Shown here one piece after another: positions 16,424 through 25,462 of a stretch of DNA of 46,486 nucleotides. The DNA is taken from assembly GCA_026126105.1 (NCBI GenBank), contig JAHCJV010000044.1, positions 1 through 46,486 on the forward strand, in the 5' to 3' direction. Positions within the stretch are counted from its first letter, which is position 1, and every line of letters begins with the position of its first letter. This DNA comes from Enhydrobacter sp. Its GTDB lineage: Bacteria > Pseudomonadota > Alphaproteobacteria > Reyranellales > Reyranellaceae. The position numbers and the translations under genes are program-made. Under the pieces are notes generated by a model. That model was not told the origin of the DNA and did no database searches. It worked only from the letters and a program-made list of their open reading frames with translations.

Positions 16424-17209
16424 CTAGTTTGTACGTCGCGCCCTCAGCGACAATTCAGCGGTAAGCACCAACAAAGTGAACAGGATCATGCCGGTCGCCA
16501 CCACGGCGATCACGGGATCGAGATTGTCGTTGATGCCGTCCCACATGCGGCGCGGCAGCGTAAACAGCGCCCGTCCGCCGATGAAGATCACCACGACCAG
16601 CTCGTCCCACGAATGGATGAAAGCAAAAATCGCACCTGACAGCACGCCCGGTACGATGTTGGGCACGATCACATAACGGAGAGTCTGGCCCAGCGAGGCG
16701 CCGAGCCCGCGTGCCGCCTGTTCCAGCCTTGGATCGAGATTGCTGAGCGAGGCCGACACGGTCAGCACGACATAGGGCAGGCCGGTCACGGTATGGGCCA
16801 GCACGACTCCGAACGCGGTGCCGACCAGGTCGAGGTCGACATAGAGGCGATAGAGCCCAAGCGCATATACGATGGTCGGCACCGCCATCGGCAGGATCAT
16901 GAGGCCGCGCACCTTGTCCGAGAGGCTCGAGGCGATGCGCCAGCAGCCCACTGCGCACAGCGTGCCGGCGATCACGGCGGCAACGGTCGAGACGACGGCA
17001 ATCCAGAGGCTCTGCCAGATGCTGCCAAGCCATTGCGGGCTCGACAGGAAGGTTCGCCAGTGCTGCAGAGACAACCCTTCCTCAGGCATCGAGAGGTAGC
17101 GCGTGTCGGTGAAAGAGATCGGGATGACCGCGAAGGCCGGCAGCGCGAGAAAGCTCAGGATGAACCACGCGAGCGCAGCGACGATGCCGGTAGGCTGGAG
17201 CCGGTTCAT
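16424..17209 (-). CDS. ABC transporter permease, PotC type
   Basis: Integral membrane subunit of 261 aa with about six predicted helices. The cytoplasmic EAA loop reads EQAARGLGASLGQTLRYVIVPNIVPG. The ATG at 17209 gives the usual N-terminus (MNRLQPTGIVAALAW) ahead of the first helix. A TTG at 17251 in the same frame would add a histidine-rich stretch but overlaps the preceding gene and lacks support. The periplasmic loop with FTDTRYLSMPEEGLSLQHW matches PotC-type permeases. It forms the translocation pathway with the PotB-type protein. Confidence 0.9.
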   Translation of the reverse strand: MNRLQPTGIVAALAWFILSFLALPAFAVIPISFTDTRYLSMPEEGLSLQHWRTFLSSPQWLGSIWQSLWIAVVSTVAAVIAGTLCAVGCWRIASSLSDKVRGLMILPMAVPTIVYALGLYRLYVDLDLVGTAFGVVLAHTVTGLPYVVLTVSASLSNLDPRLEQAARGLGASLGQTLRYVIVPNIVPGVLSGAIFAFIHSWDELVVVIFIGGRALFTLPRRMWDGINDNLDPVIAVVATGMILFTLLVLTAELSLRARRTN

Positions 17210-17240
17210 GATCTTGCAAACCGGAAGGGAATGAGAGTGC

Positions 17241-18092
17241 TCATGCTCCAAACAGCCGTTTGACGTCGATCACGCGCGACAGTGCCCACAAGCAGCCGAG
17301 AACGGCGATCATCAAAGTCGCCGCGAGCATGGTGCCGAGGCCCCAGCGCAAGGTGTCGTTGATCTGTACGGCGACATACTCGGCGATCATCAGCACCTTG
17401 CCGCCTCCCAGCAGCGCGGGCGTGACGTAGAAGCCGAGCGACAGGATGAACACCAGCGTGCCGGCGCCGATCAGGCCGGGAACCGTGAGCGGCAGGAACA
17501 CCATGCGAAACGCCTGAAAGCGCGAGGCGCCCAGGCTGCGCGCCGCGGCGACCAGCCCGACATCGATGCCGCGCATGTTGGCGTACAAGGTCAGCACCGC
17601 GTACGGCACCATGATGTGCACCATGCCGATCAGCACGCCGGTTTCGTTGCGCACGAGTGCGACCGGCTCGTCGACGAGGCCCCAGGCCACCAGCGCCGAA
17701 TTGAGCGGGCCCTGCGTGCCGAGCAGCGCGATCCATGCGAAGGAGCGCACGAGCACAGAGATCCAGAAGGGCAACAGCACGCCGACCAGCATGAAGCGTT
17801 GAGTGCGCGTACTGGCCGCACGCATCGCATAGGCGACAACATAGCCCAGCAGCAGCGCGAAGAAGGTCGTGATCGCGGCGATGCGGACGGTCGTCACCAG
17901 CGCCTTTTGGACGGAGGTGCTGGTGAACAGCAGCCCGTAATTCTGCAAGCCCGGTTTCGGATCGGTTACGCTGGTCAGCAGCACGTTGCCGAGAGGCACG
18001 AAATAGAGCAACGCCAGCATCAGCAGCGCCGGCAGTACGATCAACCAGTACGCGCCGTGTCTGCTCGCCTCCTGTCTATTCGCCGAGAGCAC
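17241..18092 (-). CDS. ABC transporter permease, PotB type
   Basis: Inner-membrane permease of 283 aa with an N-terminal helix (YWLIVLPALLMLALLYFVP) and an EAA loop (AAARSLGASRFQAFRMVFLPLT). I chose the GTG at 18092 because a clean GGAGG lies six bases upstream and it overlaps the ATPase stop by only 17 bases. The open frame to 18161 would overlap by 86 bases. The overlap points to translational coupling with the ATPase gene. Function: half of the channel for the solute bound by the protein encoded at 15299-16411. Confidence 0.9.
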   Translation of the reverse strand: MLSANRQEASRHGAYWLIVLPALLMLALLYFVPLGNVLLTSVTDPKPGLQNYGLLFTSTSVQKALVTTVRIAAITTFFALLLGYVVAYAMRAASTRTQRFMLVGVLLPFWISVLVRSFAWIALLGTQGPLNSALVAWGLVDEPVALVRNETGVLIGMVHIMVPYAVLTLYANMRGIDVGLVAAARSLGASRFQAFRMVFLPLTVPGLIGAGTLVFILSLGFYVTPALLGGGKVLMIAEYVAVQINDTLRWGLGTMLAATLMIAVLGCLWALSRVIDVKRLFGA

Positions 18093-19161
18093 GACAATCC
18101 TCCGCGCGCCAGCCGATCTCGATGGCGCCGCCGGGTTCGAGAGCGGCGTGGCCCGGCGCATTGGCGAACTTCACGATGAAATCCTCTTGGCCCAGCGCTT
18201 CCAGGCGAACGCGCAGCTGATCACCCAGAAAGGATACTTCGACCACCTTGGCGGGGAAGTGATTGATGCAGCCGGCTGCGGCAGAGCCCAGCGCGATCTT
18301 TTCCGGCCGAACCGCCAGATTGACTTTCTCGCTCGTGCCGACGGCGGTAGCGACCACGGTTTGGCCTCCGTTCAGCACCACGCCGCACTGCCCGTCTCGC
18401 CGCTCTCGCACGGTGCCAGGCAGGATGTTGCTCTCGCCCAGGAACCGGGCGACGAACAGCGAGTCCGGTTCCTCGTAGAGACGGCGCGGCGCGGCTACCT
18501 GACGGAGTTGCCCGGCGCTGAACACGGCGACCCGATCGGACATGGTCATCGCCTCGACCTGATCGTGCGTGACATAGACCATGGTGACGCCCAGGCGCTC
18601 GTGCAGGTGCTTCAGCTCGTACTGCATCTGCTCGCGCAGCTGGCGGTCGAGGGCGCCGAGCGGCTCGTCCAGCAGCACCAGCCGCGGCTCGAACACCAAC
18701 GCGCGCGCCACCGCCACCCTCTGCTGCTGCCCACCGGAAAGCTGCTGCGGCTTGCGGTCAGCGAGGCCTTCGAGCCGCACCATGGCCAGCGCACGAGTGA
18801 CCTTGGATGCGATCTCCGCTCCCGCCATGCGCCGGACCTTGAGCGGGAAGCCGATGTTCTCGCCCACCGTCATGTTGGGAAAGAGCGCATAGTTCTGGAA
18901 CACCATGCCGATGCCGCGCTTCTCCACCGGGACATGCGTGATGTCGTCGGCGCCGACGAAGATGCGGCCAGCGGTCGGCTGCTCGAAACCCGCCAGCATG
19001 GTGAGCGTTGTGGTCTTGCCCGAACCCGAGGGTCCGAGCAGCGTAAGGAACTCGCCGTTGGCGACCTCGAGGTTGAGCGCGCGCACGGCATCCGCCTTGC
19101 CGTCATAGCTCTTTCGCACATCGATGAACCGCACCAGCGGTTCGGACATAGCCGCAGTCAT
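18076..19161 (-). CDS. ABC transporter ATP-binding protein, PotA type
   Basis: ATPase of 361 aa. Walker A is GPSGSGKT at residues 43-50, the Q-loop is VFQNYALFP near 88, and the signature is LSGGQQQRVAVARAL. Walker B with D-loop reads LVLLDEPLGALD, and the switch is VTHDQ. A C-terminal TOBE-type regulatory domain (about 240-361, with LAVRPEKI) is typical of polyamine and iron importers. It is the first gene of the five-gene minus-strand operon ending in the oxygenase, and is divergent from exonuclease III with 63 bases between them, where both promoters must lie. Confidence 0.92.
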   Translation of the reverse strand: MTAAMSEPLVRFIDVRKSYDGKADAVRALNLEVANGEFLTLLGPSGSGKTTTLTMLAGFEQPTAGRIFVGADDITHVPVEKRGIGMVFQNYALFPNMTVGENIGFPLKVRRMAGAEIASKVTRALAMVRLEGLADRKPQQLSGGQQQRVAVARALVFEPRLVLLDEPLGALDRQLREQMQYELKHLHERLGVTMVYVTHDQVEAMTMSDRVAVFSAGQLRQVAAPRRLYEEPDSLFVARFLGESNILPGTVRERRDGQCGVVLNGGQTVVATAVGTSEKVNLAVRPEKIALGSAAAGCINHFPAKVVEVSFLGDQLRVRLEALGQEDFIVKFANAPGHAALEPGGAIEIGWRAEDCRALGE

Positions 19162-19224
19162 TGAGTTCAGGATGATGGGGGACCTTTCGGTGCTGTCGAG
19201 CGAATTCCGTGCCAGTCTGTTATC

Positions 19225-20010
19225 ATGAAGATCGCCACCTTTAATGTGAATGGCGTCAACGGCCGGCTGGGCGTCCTGCTGCGGTGGCTGGAACGGGCAA
19301 CGCCCGATGTAGTTTGCCTGCAGGAGCTGAAGGCACCGCAGGAGAAGTTCCCCGAGCAGGCTCTACGCGAGGCTGGCTATGGGGCGATCTGGCAAGGTCA
19401 GAAGAGCTGGAACGGCGTCGCGATCCTGGCCCGGGGGGCGGACCCCGTGGAGGTGCGGCGCGGGTTGCCGGGCGATCCGCAGGATCTGCACAGCCGCTAC
19501 ATCGAAGCGACCGTTCACGGGATCACGGTCGGCTGTCTCTATCTGCCGAACGGCAATCCGGCGCCTGGCCCGAAGTTCGACTACAAGCTCAAATGGTTCG
19601 AGCGCCTCACGAACCATGCTGCCAAGCTGCAGAAGAGCAAGAGGCCCGTCGTGCTGGCGGGAGACTTCAACGTCATGCCGACCGATCTCGATGTCTATAA
19701 GCCGGAGCGCTGGATCGACGACGCATTGTTCCGGCCGGAGACACGTGCGGCCTTCCACAAGCTCGTCAAGCAGGGTTGGGTCGATGCTTTGCGCAAGCTC
19801 CATCCGGACGAGCGCATCTATACTTTCTGGGATTATTTCCGGAATGCCTGGCCGCGCAATGCCGGGCTGCGCATCGACCATTTACTTCTCAATCCTGTCG
19901 TCGCAAAGCGTCTCGTCGGCGCGGGCGTCGACCGTGAGGTGCGCGGCTGGGAAAAGACCAGCGATCACGCGCCGGTCTGGATCGAATTGAAGGCGGCGAA
20001 GACTCTGTGA
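19225..20010 (+). CDS. xth: Exodeoxyribonuclease III (AP endonuclease)
   Basis: DNA-repair nuclease of 261 aa in the EEP (exonuclease-endonuclease-phosphatase) fold. The motifs run in order: KIATFNVNGVNGRL at residues 2-15, the metal-binding glutamate in LQELKAP near 34, GDFNVMPTDLDVY near 147, LRIDHLL near 215, and the C-terminal TSDHAPVW with the catalytic His. It cuts the phosphodiester backbone 5' of abasic sites and removes damaged 3' ends. It is divergent from the polyamine-type operon and stands alone. Full length; no anomalies seen. Confidence 0.95.
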   Translation: MKIATFNVNGVNGRLGVLLRWLERATPDVVCLQELKAPQEKFPEQALREAGYGAIWQGQKSWNGVAILARGADPVEVRRGLPGDPQDLHSRYIEATVHGITVGCLYLPNGNPAPGPKFDYKLKWFERLTNHAAKLQKSKRPVVLAGDFNVMPTDLDVYKPERWIDDALFRPETRAAFHKLVKQGWVDALRKLHPDERIYTFWDYFRNAWPRNAGLRIDHLLLNPVVAKRLVGAGVDREVRGWEKTSDHAPVWIELKAAKTL

Positions 20011-20183
20011 GCCTCACCGATTAGCGTAGGTCACCAATCGCGCGACGACCGGCCCCTCTCGATTTCCGTCGGCCGCCGTTCGAGGCAGCCGGCCTTTGGA
20101 GCGTGCGAAATCGAACAGACGCGCCCTATCTGTTGCAACCAAGCCACACTTTTGACGTTGAATGTGTGAATTGGAGTCACCGA

Positions 20184-20381
20184 ATGGCCGCGAATCACAC
20201 GATGTGGGCCGCTGGAGATAGTGAAAAGCGGCAACGCATTTCGCAGGAAATCCAGCAGCTAAGAAGGATGAGCAAGAGCCTGCGAACGAGGGCGATGCAG
20301 TCCTTCATCGAGCGTCATTCAAAGCATCAGACCGGCAACCGGGCTGAAGTGCGGGTCGAGCCGGCTTCCATCGCCGCGTGA
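20184..20381 (+). CDS. Small hypothetical protein
   Basis: Possible 65-aa basic protein (MAANHTMWAAGDSEKR..). GGAG lies eight bases before the ATG. Arginine, lysine and glutamine are abundant in a predicted helical segment (about residues 14-45). The frame is open 81 bases further upstream to a GTG, but the ribosome binding site favours 20184. A dyad CACAC..GTGTG at 20145-20168 lies just upstream. The gene converges on the binding-protein gene, whose stop is at 20386. I recognise no family; the call is tentative. Confidence 0.4.
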   Translation: MAANHTMWAAGDSEKRQRISQEIQQLRRMSKSLRTRAMQSFIERHSKHQTGNRAEVRVEPASIAA

Positions 20382-20385
20382 CCGG

Positions 20386-21621
20386 TCAGCTGCTTTCGTT
20401 CGAGAGAACGTCGCCAAACAGGGCCCACTTCTCGCCGTCGAATTTCGCCAACCGGATCGATTGAATGGGATAAAAATCGGCTGGGCTTGTGTTGATCTTG
20501 ATGCCGGGCAGCAGCATCGGGACTTCGACACCCTTCATGCTCGCCGCTTGCTTCATCAGATTCTCGCGGGTCAACGTGTCGCCGCACTGCGTCAGCACGT
20601 GGCGCATCGTGGCCGACACCGCGTAGGCGTAGGTGTTGCCGGAGTCGGCGGGGTTGGCGTCCGGCAGGTATTTCTTCATCCAGGCCTGCCATTCCTTGAA
20701 GTCGGGATAGTCGGCCCATTGCGGATCCGTCGAGTCCTTCAGATAGGCTGCCGTGATGATGTCCTTGCTGTTGTCGAACCCTGCCGGCTTGAGCACGGCG
20801 GCAACCGAGGCCGAGACGTTTGCGAGGTAGTGCGCGGGCTTCCAGCCAAGGTCGGCGACCTTGCGGATCGCCTGAGCGGCTGCCTTGGGCGCAGCATCGT
20901 TGAAAAAGACGTTGGCGCCGGAGTTCTTGATCTGGATGATCTGGCTGTCGACCGTCGGATCGGTGACCTCGTAGCTCACCTTGGCGGTGACGTACTTCTG
21001 GTTCTCCTTGCCCAGTCCGTCGAGGAACCCGCCCGTGTAGTCCTTCCCTGAATCGTCGTTCTGGTAGAGCATGCCGATCTTCAGCTCGGACATGCGATCC
21101 TTGTAGGCGGCGAGCACGTGCTTTGCGTAAATCGCTGCTTCGGTGTGGTAGTCGGGCTGCCATCCCATGGTCCACGGGAATTCCTTCGGCATGCCCCACT
21201 TGGAGGCACCCGTCGCAACGAAGAGCTGAGGTACCTTCTTCTGGTTCAGGTACTTCTGCACCACCGTGTTGGTCGGCGTGCCGAGCAACTGGTAGACGGC
21301 GAAAACACGGTCGTCCTCGACCAGCTTGCGCACCATCTCGACGGTCTTGGATGGCACGTAGCCGTCGTCGTAAGTGATGAAGTTGATCTTGCGTCCGTTC
21401 ACGCCACCGGTGTCGTTGACCATCTGCCAGTATGCGGTGATCGCCTTGCCGATCTGGCCGTAGGCCGACAGCGGGCCGGAGTAGGGATTGGTATGGCCGA
21501 GCTTTATCTCCTTGTCGGTCACGCCCGAATCGTACTTTTTCTGCGCGCCGACGATGGCGGGCCCGAAGGCGAACGCGGCGGTAGTGCCGCCGACGAGACG
21601 GCGACGGGTGATTCTGGACAT
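20386..21621 (-). CDS. ABC transporter substrate-binding protein, branched-chain amino acid type (periplasmic-binding 6)
   Basis: Exported protein of 411 aa. It has a Tat-like signal (TRRRLVGGTTAAFAFG) and a mature start at about residue 27. The family's opening GVTDKEIKLGHTNPYSGPLSAYG lies at about residues 33-55. The fold is the LivJ/urea-type bilobal receptor. No permease or ATPase gene is adjacent, so it is an orphan receptor that must use a transporter encoded elsewhere, or act as a sensor. Such orphans are common in soil alphaproteobacteria. The ligand is unknown. Confidence 0.9.
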   Translation of the reverse strand: MSRITRRRLVGGTTAAFAFGPAIVGAQKKYDSGVTDKEIKLGHTNPYSGPLSAYGQIGKAITAYWQMVNDTGGVNGRKINFITYDDGYVPSKTVEMVRKLVEDDRVFAVYQLLGTPTNTVVQKYLNQKKVPQLFVATGASKWGMPKEFPWTMGWQPDYHTEAAIYAKHVLAAYKDRMSELKIGMLYQNDDSGKDYTGGFLDGLGKENQKYVTAKVSYEVTDPTVDSQIIQIKNSGANVFFNDAAPKAAAQAIRKVADLGWKPAHYLANVSASVAAVLKPAGFDNSKDIITAAYLKDSTDPQWADYPDFKEWQAWMKKYLPDANPADSGNTYAYAVSATMRHVLTQCGDTLTRENLMKQAASMKGVEVPMLLPGIKINTSPADFYPIQSIRLAKFDGEKWALFGDVLSNESS

Positions 21622-21755
21622 GCATCTCCTCCTATGCGTCGCACTGGCGATCGCTATGCGCCCCGTTCGCGGGATCGTTGGAGGGATTGTACCCAGGATT
21701 GCCTGGATGGGAAGCCAGCACCGCCTCGCCTACGAAGCCTGGCCTTCCGGAGCCA

Positions 21756-22127
21756 TCAGGCTTCAGGTTGCTCGACCAGCCAGCGCTCGGCTTCCGTGGC
21801 GTCGAGGAAGGTGCAGCCGGGGCGCCTGGGGCGGCCCGCTTGAAGAAGCCGGTCGAGGAGATCGACGTACTTGGGGTCGACTACCATGGCGACCGCGCCG
21901 CGGCGGTCGACGTGCGCATAGAGCGTCAGGCGGGCTTCCAGCTGCACGAGGTCGGCCGCGATGTACTTGGCTTCGGCGTTCCGGGCGTCGATGAGCTTGC
22001 GATAGGAGAGGGCGTTTTCGACGATTATGGTGTCGAGGAACGCTTCGACGTCCTTCAGACCGACCTCGCCCTCGGCGCGGACCTCCACGAGTCGGCGCTG
22101 ATGATCGATGTCGATGCGAACTGCCAT
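21756..22127 (-). CDS. SpoIIAA/STAS-like hypothetical protein
   Basis: Cytoplasmic protein of 123 aa with alternating strands and helices. It starts VRIDIDHQRRLVEVRAEGEV and has KLIDARNAE at about residues 44-52, reminiscent of the SpoIIAA-like/STAS fold found widely in alphaproteobacterial unknowns. There is no signal peptide or membrane segment. It is 58 bases downstream of the alanine dehydrogenase gene on the same strand and may be co-transcribed. The fold assignment is moderate and the function is not known. Confidence 0.7.
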   Translation of the reverse strand: MAVRIDIDHQRRLVEVRAEGEVGLKDVEAFLDTIIVENALSYRKLIDARNAEAKYIAADLVQLEARLTLYAHVDRRGAVAMVVDPKYVDLLDRLLQAGRPRRPGCTFLDATEAERWLVEQPEA

Positions 22128-22185
22128 GCCGGCAAGCTTTCATCCGGTGCATACACCGTCAACCCCGGGCGGGCGAAGCAACGCC

Positions 22186-23298
22186 TCATGCAGCGAGCTG
22201 CTCGGGGTCCGTATAGGCCCGTCCTTGCGCCTCGGCCACCGGCCTGCAGGTCAGCTTGCCGGCATGCACGTTGAGCCCCTCGCGCAGGTGGGCATCCTCC
22301 GCGATGGCGCGCCGCCAGCCCTTGTCGGCGAGCGCGAGCACGAACGGCAGGGTCGCGTTGTTCAGCGCGAAGGTCGAGGTGCGCGAGACGGCACCCGGCA
22401 TGTTCGTGACGCAGAAGTGCGTCACACCCTCCTCGACATAGACCGGATGCGAGTGGCTGGTCGGCCGCGAGGTCTCGCTGCAGCCGCCCTGGTCGATCGC
22501 AATGTCGACCAGCACGCTCGCGGTCTTCATCGTCTTGACCATGTCGCGCGTTATCAGCTTGGGCGCGGCGGCGCCCGGCACGAGCACGGCACCGATCAGC
22601 AGGTCGGCCCGGCGCACGACCTGCGCCAGAGCGTCGTGCGTGGAGAAGATCGTGCGCGCTCCCGGGAGCTGCACCGCGATCCGACGCAACACCTCGGCCG
22701 AGCGATCGACGACGGTCACGGTTGCGCCCATGCCGAGTGCGATCGTGGCCGCATGCGTGCCCGATACACCGCCGCCCAGAACCACCACTTCCCCCGGTGG
22801 CACGCCCGGTACGCCGCCCAGCAACACGCCGCGACCCCCAGAGGTGCGCTCCAGATAGCGGGCCCCGACCTGCGGCGCGAGTCGGCCGGCGATCTCCGAC
22901 ATCGGCGTCAGCAGTGGCAGGGTCCCGAAGGGCGAGGTGACGGTTTCATAGGCGATCGCGGTGACGCCGCTCTTCAGTAGATCCTCGGTCTGTTCGCGAT
23001 CGGGGGCGAGATGGAGGTAGGTGAAAAGGACCTGTCCCGCGTGCAGGCGCTTGCGCTCGGGGGCGAGCGGCTCCTTGACTTTTACGATGAGCTGGGTGTC
23101 GGAGAATATCTCCTCGGCCGTGTCTACGATCCGGCCGCCGGCCGAGACGTATAGCTCGTCCTCCAGACCGGCACCCGAGCCGGCTCCGGCCTCGACCAGC
23201 ACCTCATGACCGTGCCGCACCAGCTCGGCGACGGACGACGGCACCAAGCCGACACGATCCTCGTGATCCTTGATTTCCTTCGGAACTCCGATGCGCAT
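22186..23298 (-). CDS. ald: Alanine dehydrogenase
   Basis: NAD-dependent L-alanine dehydrogenase of 370 aa, the standard length. It starts MRIGVPKEIKDHEDRVGL. The substrate lysine is in IVKVKEP near 75 and the catalytic histidine in TYLHLAPD near 95. The NAD site is VVVLGGGVSGTHAA near 168-181, with the adenosine-contact aspartate in VVDRS. The ATG at 23298 is preceded by GAAAGGAGGG; a longer frame to 23319 lacks support. It converts alanine to pyruvate and ammonia reversibly. It follows the GTP cyclohydrolase gene by 79 bases on the same strand. Confidence 0.95.
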   Translation of the reverse strand: MRIGVPKEIKDHEDRVGLVPSSVAELVRHGHEVLVEAGAGSGAGLEDELYVSAGGRIVDTAEEIFSDTQLIVKVKEPLAPERKRLHAGQVLFTYLHLAPDREQTEDLLKSGVTAIAYETVTSPFGTLPLLTPMSEIAGRLAPQVGARYLERTSGGRGVLLGGVPGVPPGEVVVLGGGVSGTHAATIALGMGATVTVVDRSAEVLRRIAVQLPGARTIFSTHDALAQVVRRADLLIGAVLVPGAAAPKLITRDMVKTMKTASVLVDIAIDQGGCSETSRPTSHSHPVYVEEGVTHFCVTNMPGAVSRTSTFALNNATLPFVLALADKGWRRAIAEDAHLREGLNVHAGKLTCRPVAEAQGRAYTDPEQLAA

Positions 23299-23377
23299 GG
23301 TCCACCCTCCTTTCAGCACAGCGTAGCAGCGCAGCTGGACGGCCGACTATCTCCGCCGCCCAGAGGCCAGCGACGGC

Positions 23378-24538
23378 CTACAGCAGGTGACCCGCCCTAT
23401 CTGCCTTGGTGCGCAGGTAGTTCTCGTTGTGACCATTCGCCGGGAACGCGTGCGCCACCCGTTCGGAAACTTCGATGCCGTAGCGCTCGAGCTGGGCGAT
23501 TTTTTGCGGATTGTTGGTCATCAGGCGCACCCGCTTGATGCCCATGCGCGCGAGCATCGTGGCAGCGGGCGCGTAGATGCGTTCGTCGGCGTCGAAGCCG
23601 AGCTGCTCGTTGGCGTCGATCGTGTCGAATCCGTCGTCCTGCAGCTCGTAGGCGCGCAGCTTGTTGACCAGCCCGATACCGCGGCCTTCCTGTGCGAGAT
23701 AGAGCAGTACGCCGGCGCCCAGCTTGTTGATCTGGGCGATCGCGCCACGCAGTTGAACGCCGCAGTCGCAGCGCAGCGAGCCGAGAAGGTCGCCGGTGAA
23801 GCATTCGGAATGGAGCCGGATCAGCACCGGCTCCGTGGGGTCGATCTCGCCCACGACAATGGCGAGATGTTCCTTTCCGCCGTCGCTCGGTCTCCAGGCC
23901 AGAATGCGGGCGTTCTCGGCGCCCTCGAGCGGGACGCGCGCCTGTGCCACTTGCTGCAGGGTCCGTGCCGCCGTTTCCTCGTACGAGGCGATGTCTGCGG
24001 CCTCGACATAGAGCAGATCCTGCTCCCGCGCCCAGTCCCGCCGCTTGTTGCCGGGATCGCGGCTCAGCGGACCGACCACCACGGCAGGCAGCAGGCGGGC
24101 GATCTTGGCCAGTTCGATCGCGGCCTCGGCGACCTGCGGGGCGCGGCTTGCCACAGGCCGCGACAGATGGCTGAGCGCGATGTGCCGACCCGCCCGCTTG
24201 CCCTCGTGCGGACGCAGGATGATGTCAACCGGTACACCCTCCGGCAGATCGAGTGTAATCGGCTTGTTACGTTCCCCCATGCCGCCGGCTATGTGCGGAG
24301 GTATCTCCATGCCGATCGCCTCGGCCCGCCGCCGGGTGGTCACGAGCACCGGCGCCTCCTGAGCCAATCCCTGCAGGCGCTGGAGGGCGCGCGGACCGCA
24401 GGATTCGGCAGCGATCACCAATCCGCCATGCCCGTCGTCGCCGCGCAACATGACGATGCCGCCACGGCGCAGCTCGGCCATGGCGCGCTCGACGGCGGCC
24501 TGAGCGGCAGCGGTACGGGAGGGGGCCGGGGGAGTCAT
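23378..24538 (-). CDS. ribA: GTP cyclohydrolase II with degenerate N-terminal DHBP-synthase-like half
   Basis: Riboflavin-pathway enzyme of 386 aa. The C-terminal half (about 200-386) is a complete GTP cyclohydrolase II: zinc cysteines C246, C257 and C259 (HSECFTGD..RCDCG), the GTP loop AQEGRGIG at 283-290, and TNNPQK near 341. The N-terminal half has the length of 3,4-dihydroxy-2-butanone-4-phosphate synthase but lacks its acidic DDEDRENEGD-type motif; here it reads LRGDDGHGG. So it probably makes the pyrimidine precursor but not the butanone phosphate. It is divergent from the response regulator gene. No FMN riboswitch is evident in the short upstream gap. Confidence 0.9.
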   Translation of the reverse strand: MTPPAPSRTAAAQAAVERAMAELRRGGIVMLRGDDGHGGLVIAAESCGPRALQRLQGLAQEAPVLVTTRRRAEAIGMEIPPHIAGGMGERNKPITLDLPEGVPVDIILRPHEGKRAGRHIALSHLSRPVASRAPQVAEAAIELAKIARLLPAVVVGPLSRDPGNKRRDWAREQDLLYVEAADIASYEETAARTLQQVAQARVPLEGAENARILAWRPSDGGKEHLAIVVGEIDPTEPVLIRLHSECFTGDLLGSLRCDCGVQLRGAIAQINKLGAGVLLYLAQEGRGIGLVNKLRAYELQDDGFDTIDANEQLGFDADERIYAPAATMLARMGIKRVRLMTNNPQKIAQLERYGIEVSERVAHAFPANGHNENYLRTKADRAGHLL

Positions 24539-24630
24539 GATCGCTATTTATATAGCCTAGCACGGGACAGGCCATCCGCTTGAAAGTGAAGCGCTTTTGC
24601 AGGGCGGCCGTACAAGATAGACTGGACTCC

Positions 24631-25350
24631 ATGGGCGCATCAGGCAGCAGCATGTCGAGCAACAACCGCGGCAAAAAGATCCTGTTGGTCGACGACGACC
24701 AAGCCTTGCGTTCCGTCTTGGCCGAGCAGCTCGATCTCTACGACGGATTCACCACTATTCAGGTCGGCACCGCCGCCGAGGGATTGGAGAAGGCCAAGCT
24801 CGCGCATTACGACGCCGTGCTGCTCGACATCGGCTTGCCCGACATGGACGGCCGCGAGCTCTGCAAGCTGATGCGCCGCCAGGGCGTGCGTGCGCCCGTG
24901 ATCATGCTGACCGCCGCCGACTCCGACGCCGACACCATCCTGGGCCTCGAATCGGGCGCCAACGACTACGTCACCAAGCCGTTCCGGATCAACGTCCTGC
25001 TTGCCCGCCTGCGGGCTCACCTGCGCCAGCATGAACGCAGCGAGGACGCGGTGATGACCATCGGTCCCTACGAGTTCCATCCGGCAGGCAAGATGCTCCT
25101 GGAAAAGGGCGGCAAGAAGAAGATCCGCCTGACCGACAAGGAGGCCTCGATCCTGAAATACCTCTTCCGCGCTGGCGACCGCCCGATTGCGCGCGACGTG
25201 CTGCTGAACGAAGTTTGGGGCTACAATGCCGGCGTCACCACGCATACCTTGGAAACCCACATTTATCGCCTGCGCCAGAAGATCGAGAAGGATCCTACCA
25301 ACTCGTCGATCCTGATCACCGATCGCGGCGGCTATCGCCTCCAGCCCTGA
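24631..25350 (+). CDS. OmpR/PhoB-type response regulator transcription factor
   Basis: Two-domain regulator of about 239 aa. The receiver domain has the acidic pocket LLVDDD near residue 20, the phosphorylated aspartate in VLLDIGLPDMDG near 66, the threonine in MLTAAD, and the lysine in YVTKPF. The C-terminal winged helix (about 145-239) ends in the typical TLETHIYRLRQKIE and DRGGYRL. No histidine kinase gene is adjacent, so it is an orphan. The start is uncertain between ATG 24631 and ATG 24652; the frame also extends to a TTG at 24580. Target genes unknown; the neighbouring diiron gene is a candidate only by position. Confidence 0.9.
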   Translation: MGASGSSMSSNNRGKKILLVDDDQALRSVLAEQLDLYDGFTTIQVGTAAEGLEKAKLAHYDAVLLDIGLPDMDGRELCKLMRRQGVRAPVIMLTAADSDADTILGLESGANDYVTKPFRINVLLARLRAHLRQHERSEDAVMTIGPYEFHPAGKMLLEKGGKKKIRLTDKEASILKYLFRAGDRPIARDVLLNEVWGYNAGVTTHTLETHIYRLRQKIEKDPTNSSILITDRGGYRLQP

Positions 25351-25462
25351 CCGATCCGCACGAGGCGATCCTGCTCTCGAGCGCGGCTCCGGGTTCTTGC
25401 CAGCGCATGGCGCAGGTCGCATGCTCGTTTTCAATCAATCGTTTCGCCGTGGGAGGCGCCAA

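Noticed and set aside
24539..24630. FMN riboswitch upstream of the GTP cyclohydrolase gene
   Set aside because: The gap is under 100 bases, shared with a divergent gene, and lacks the conserved RFN element blocks.
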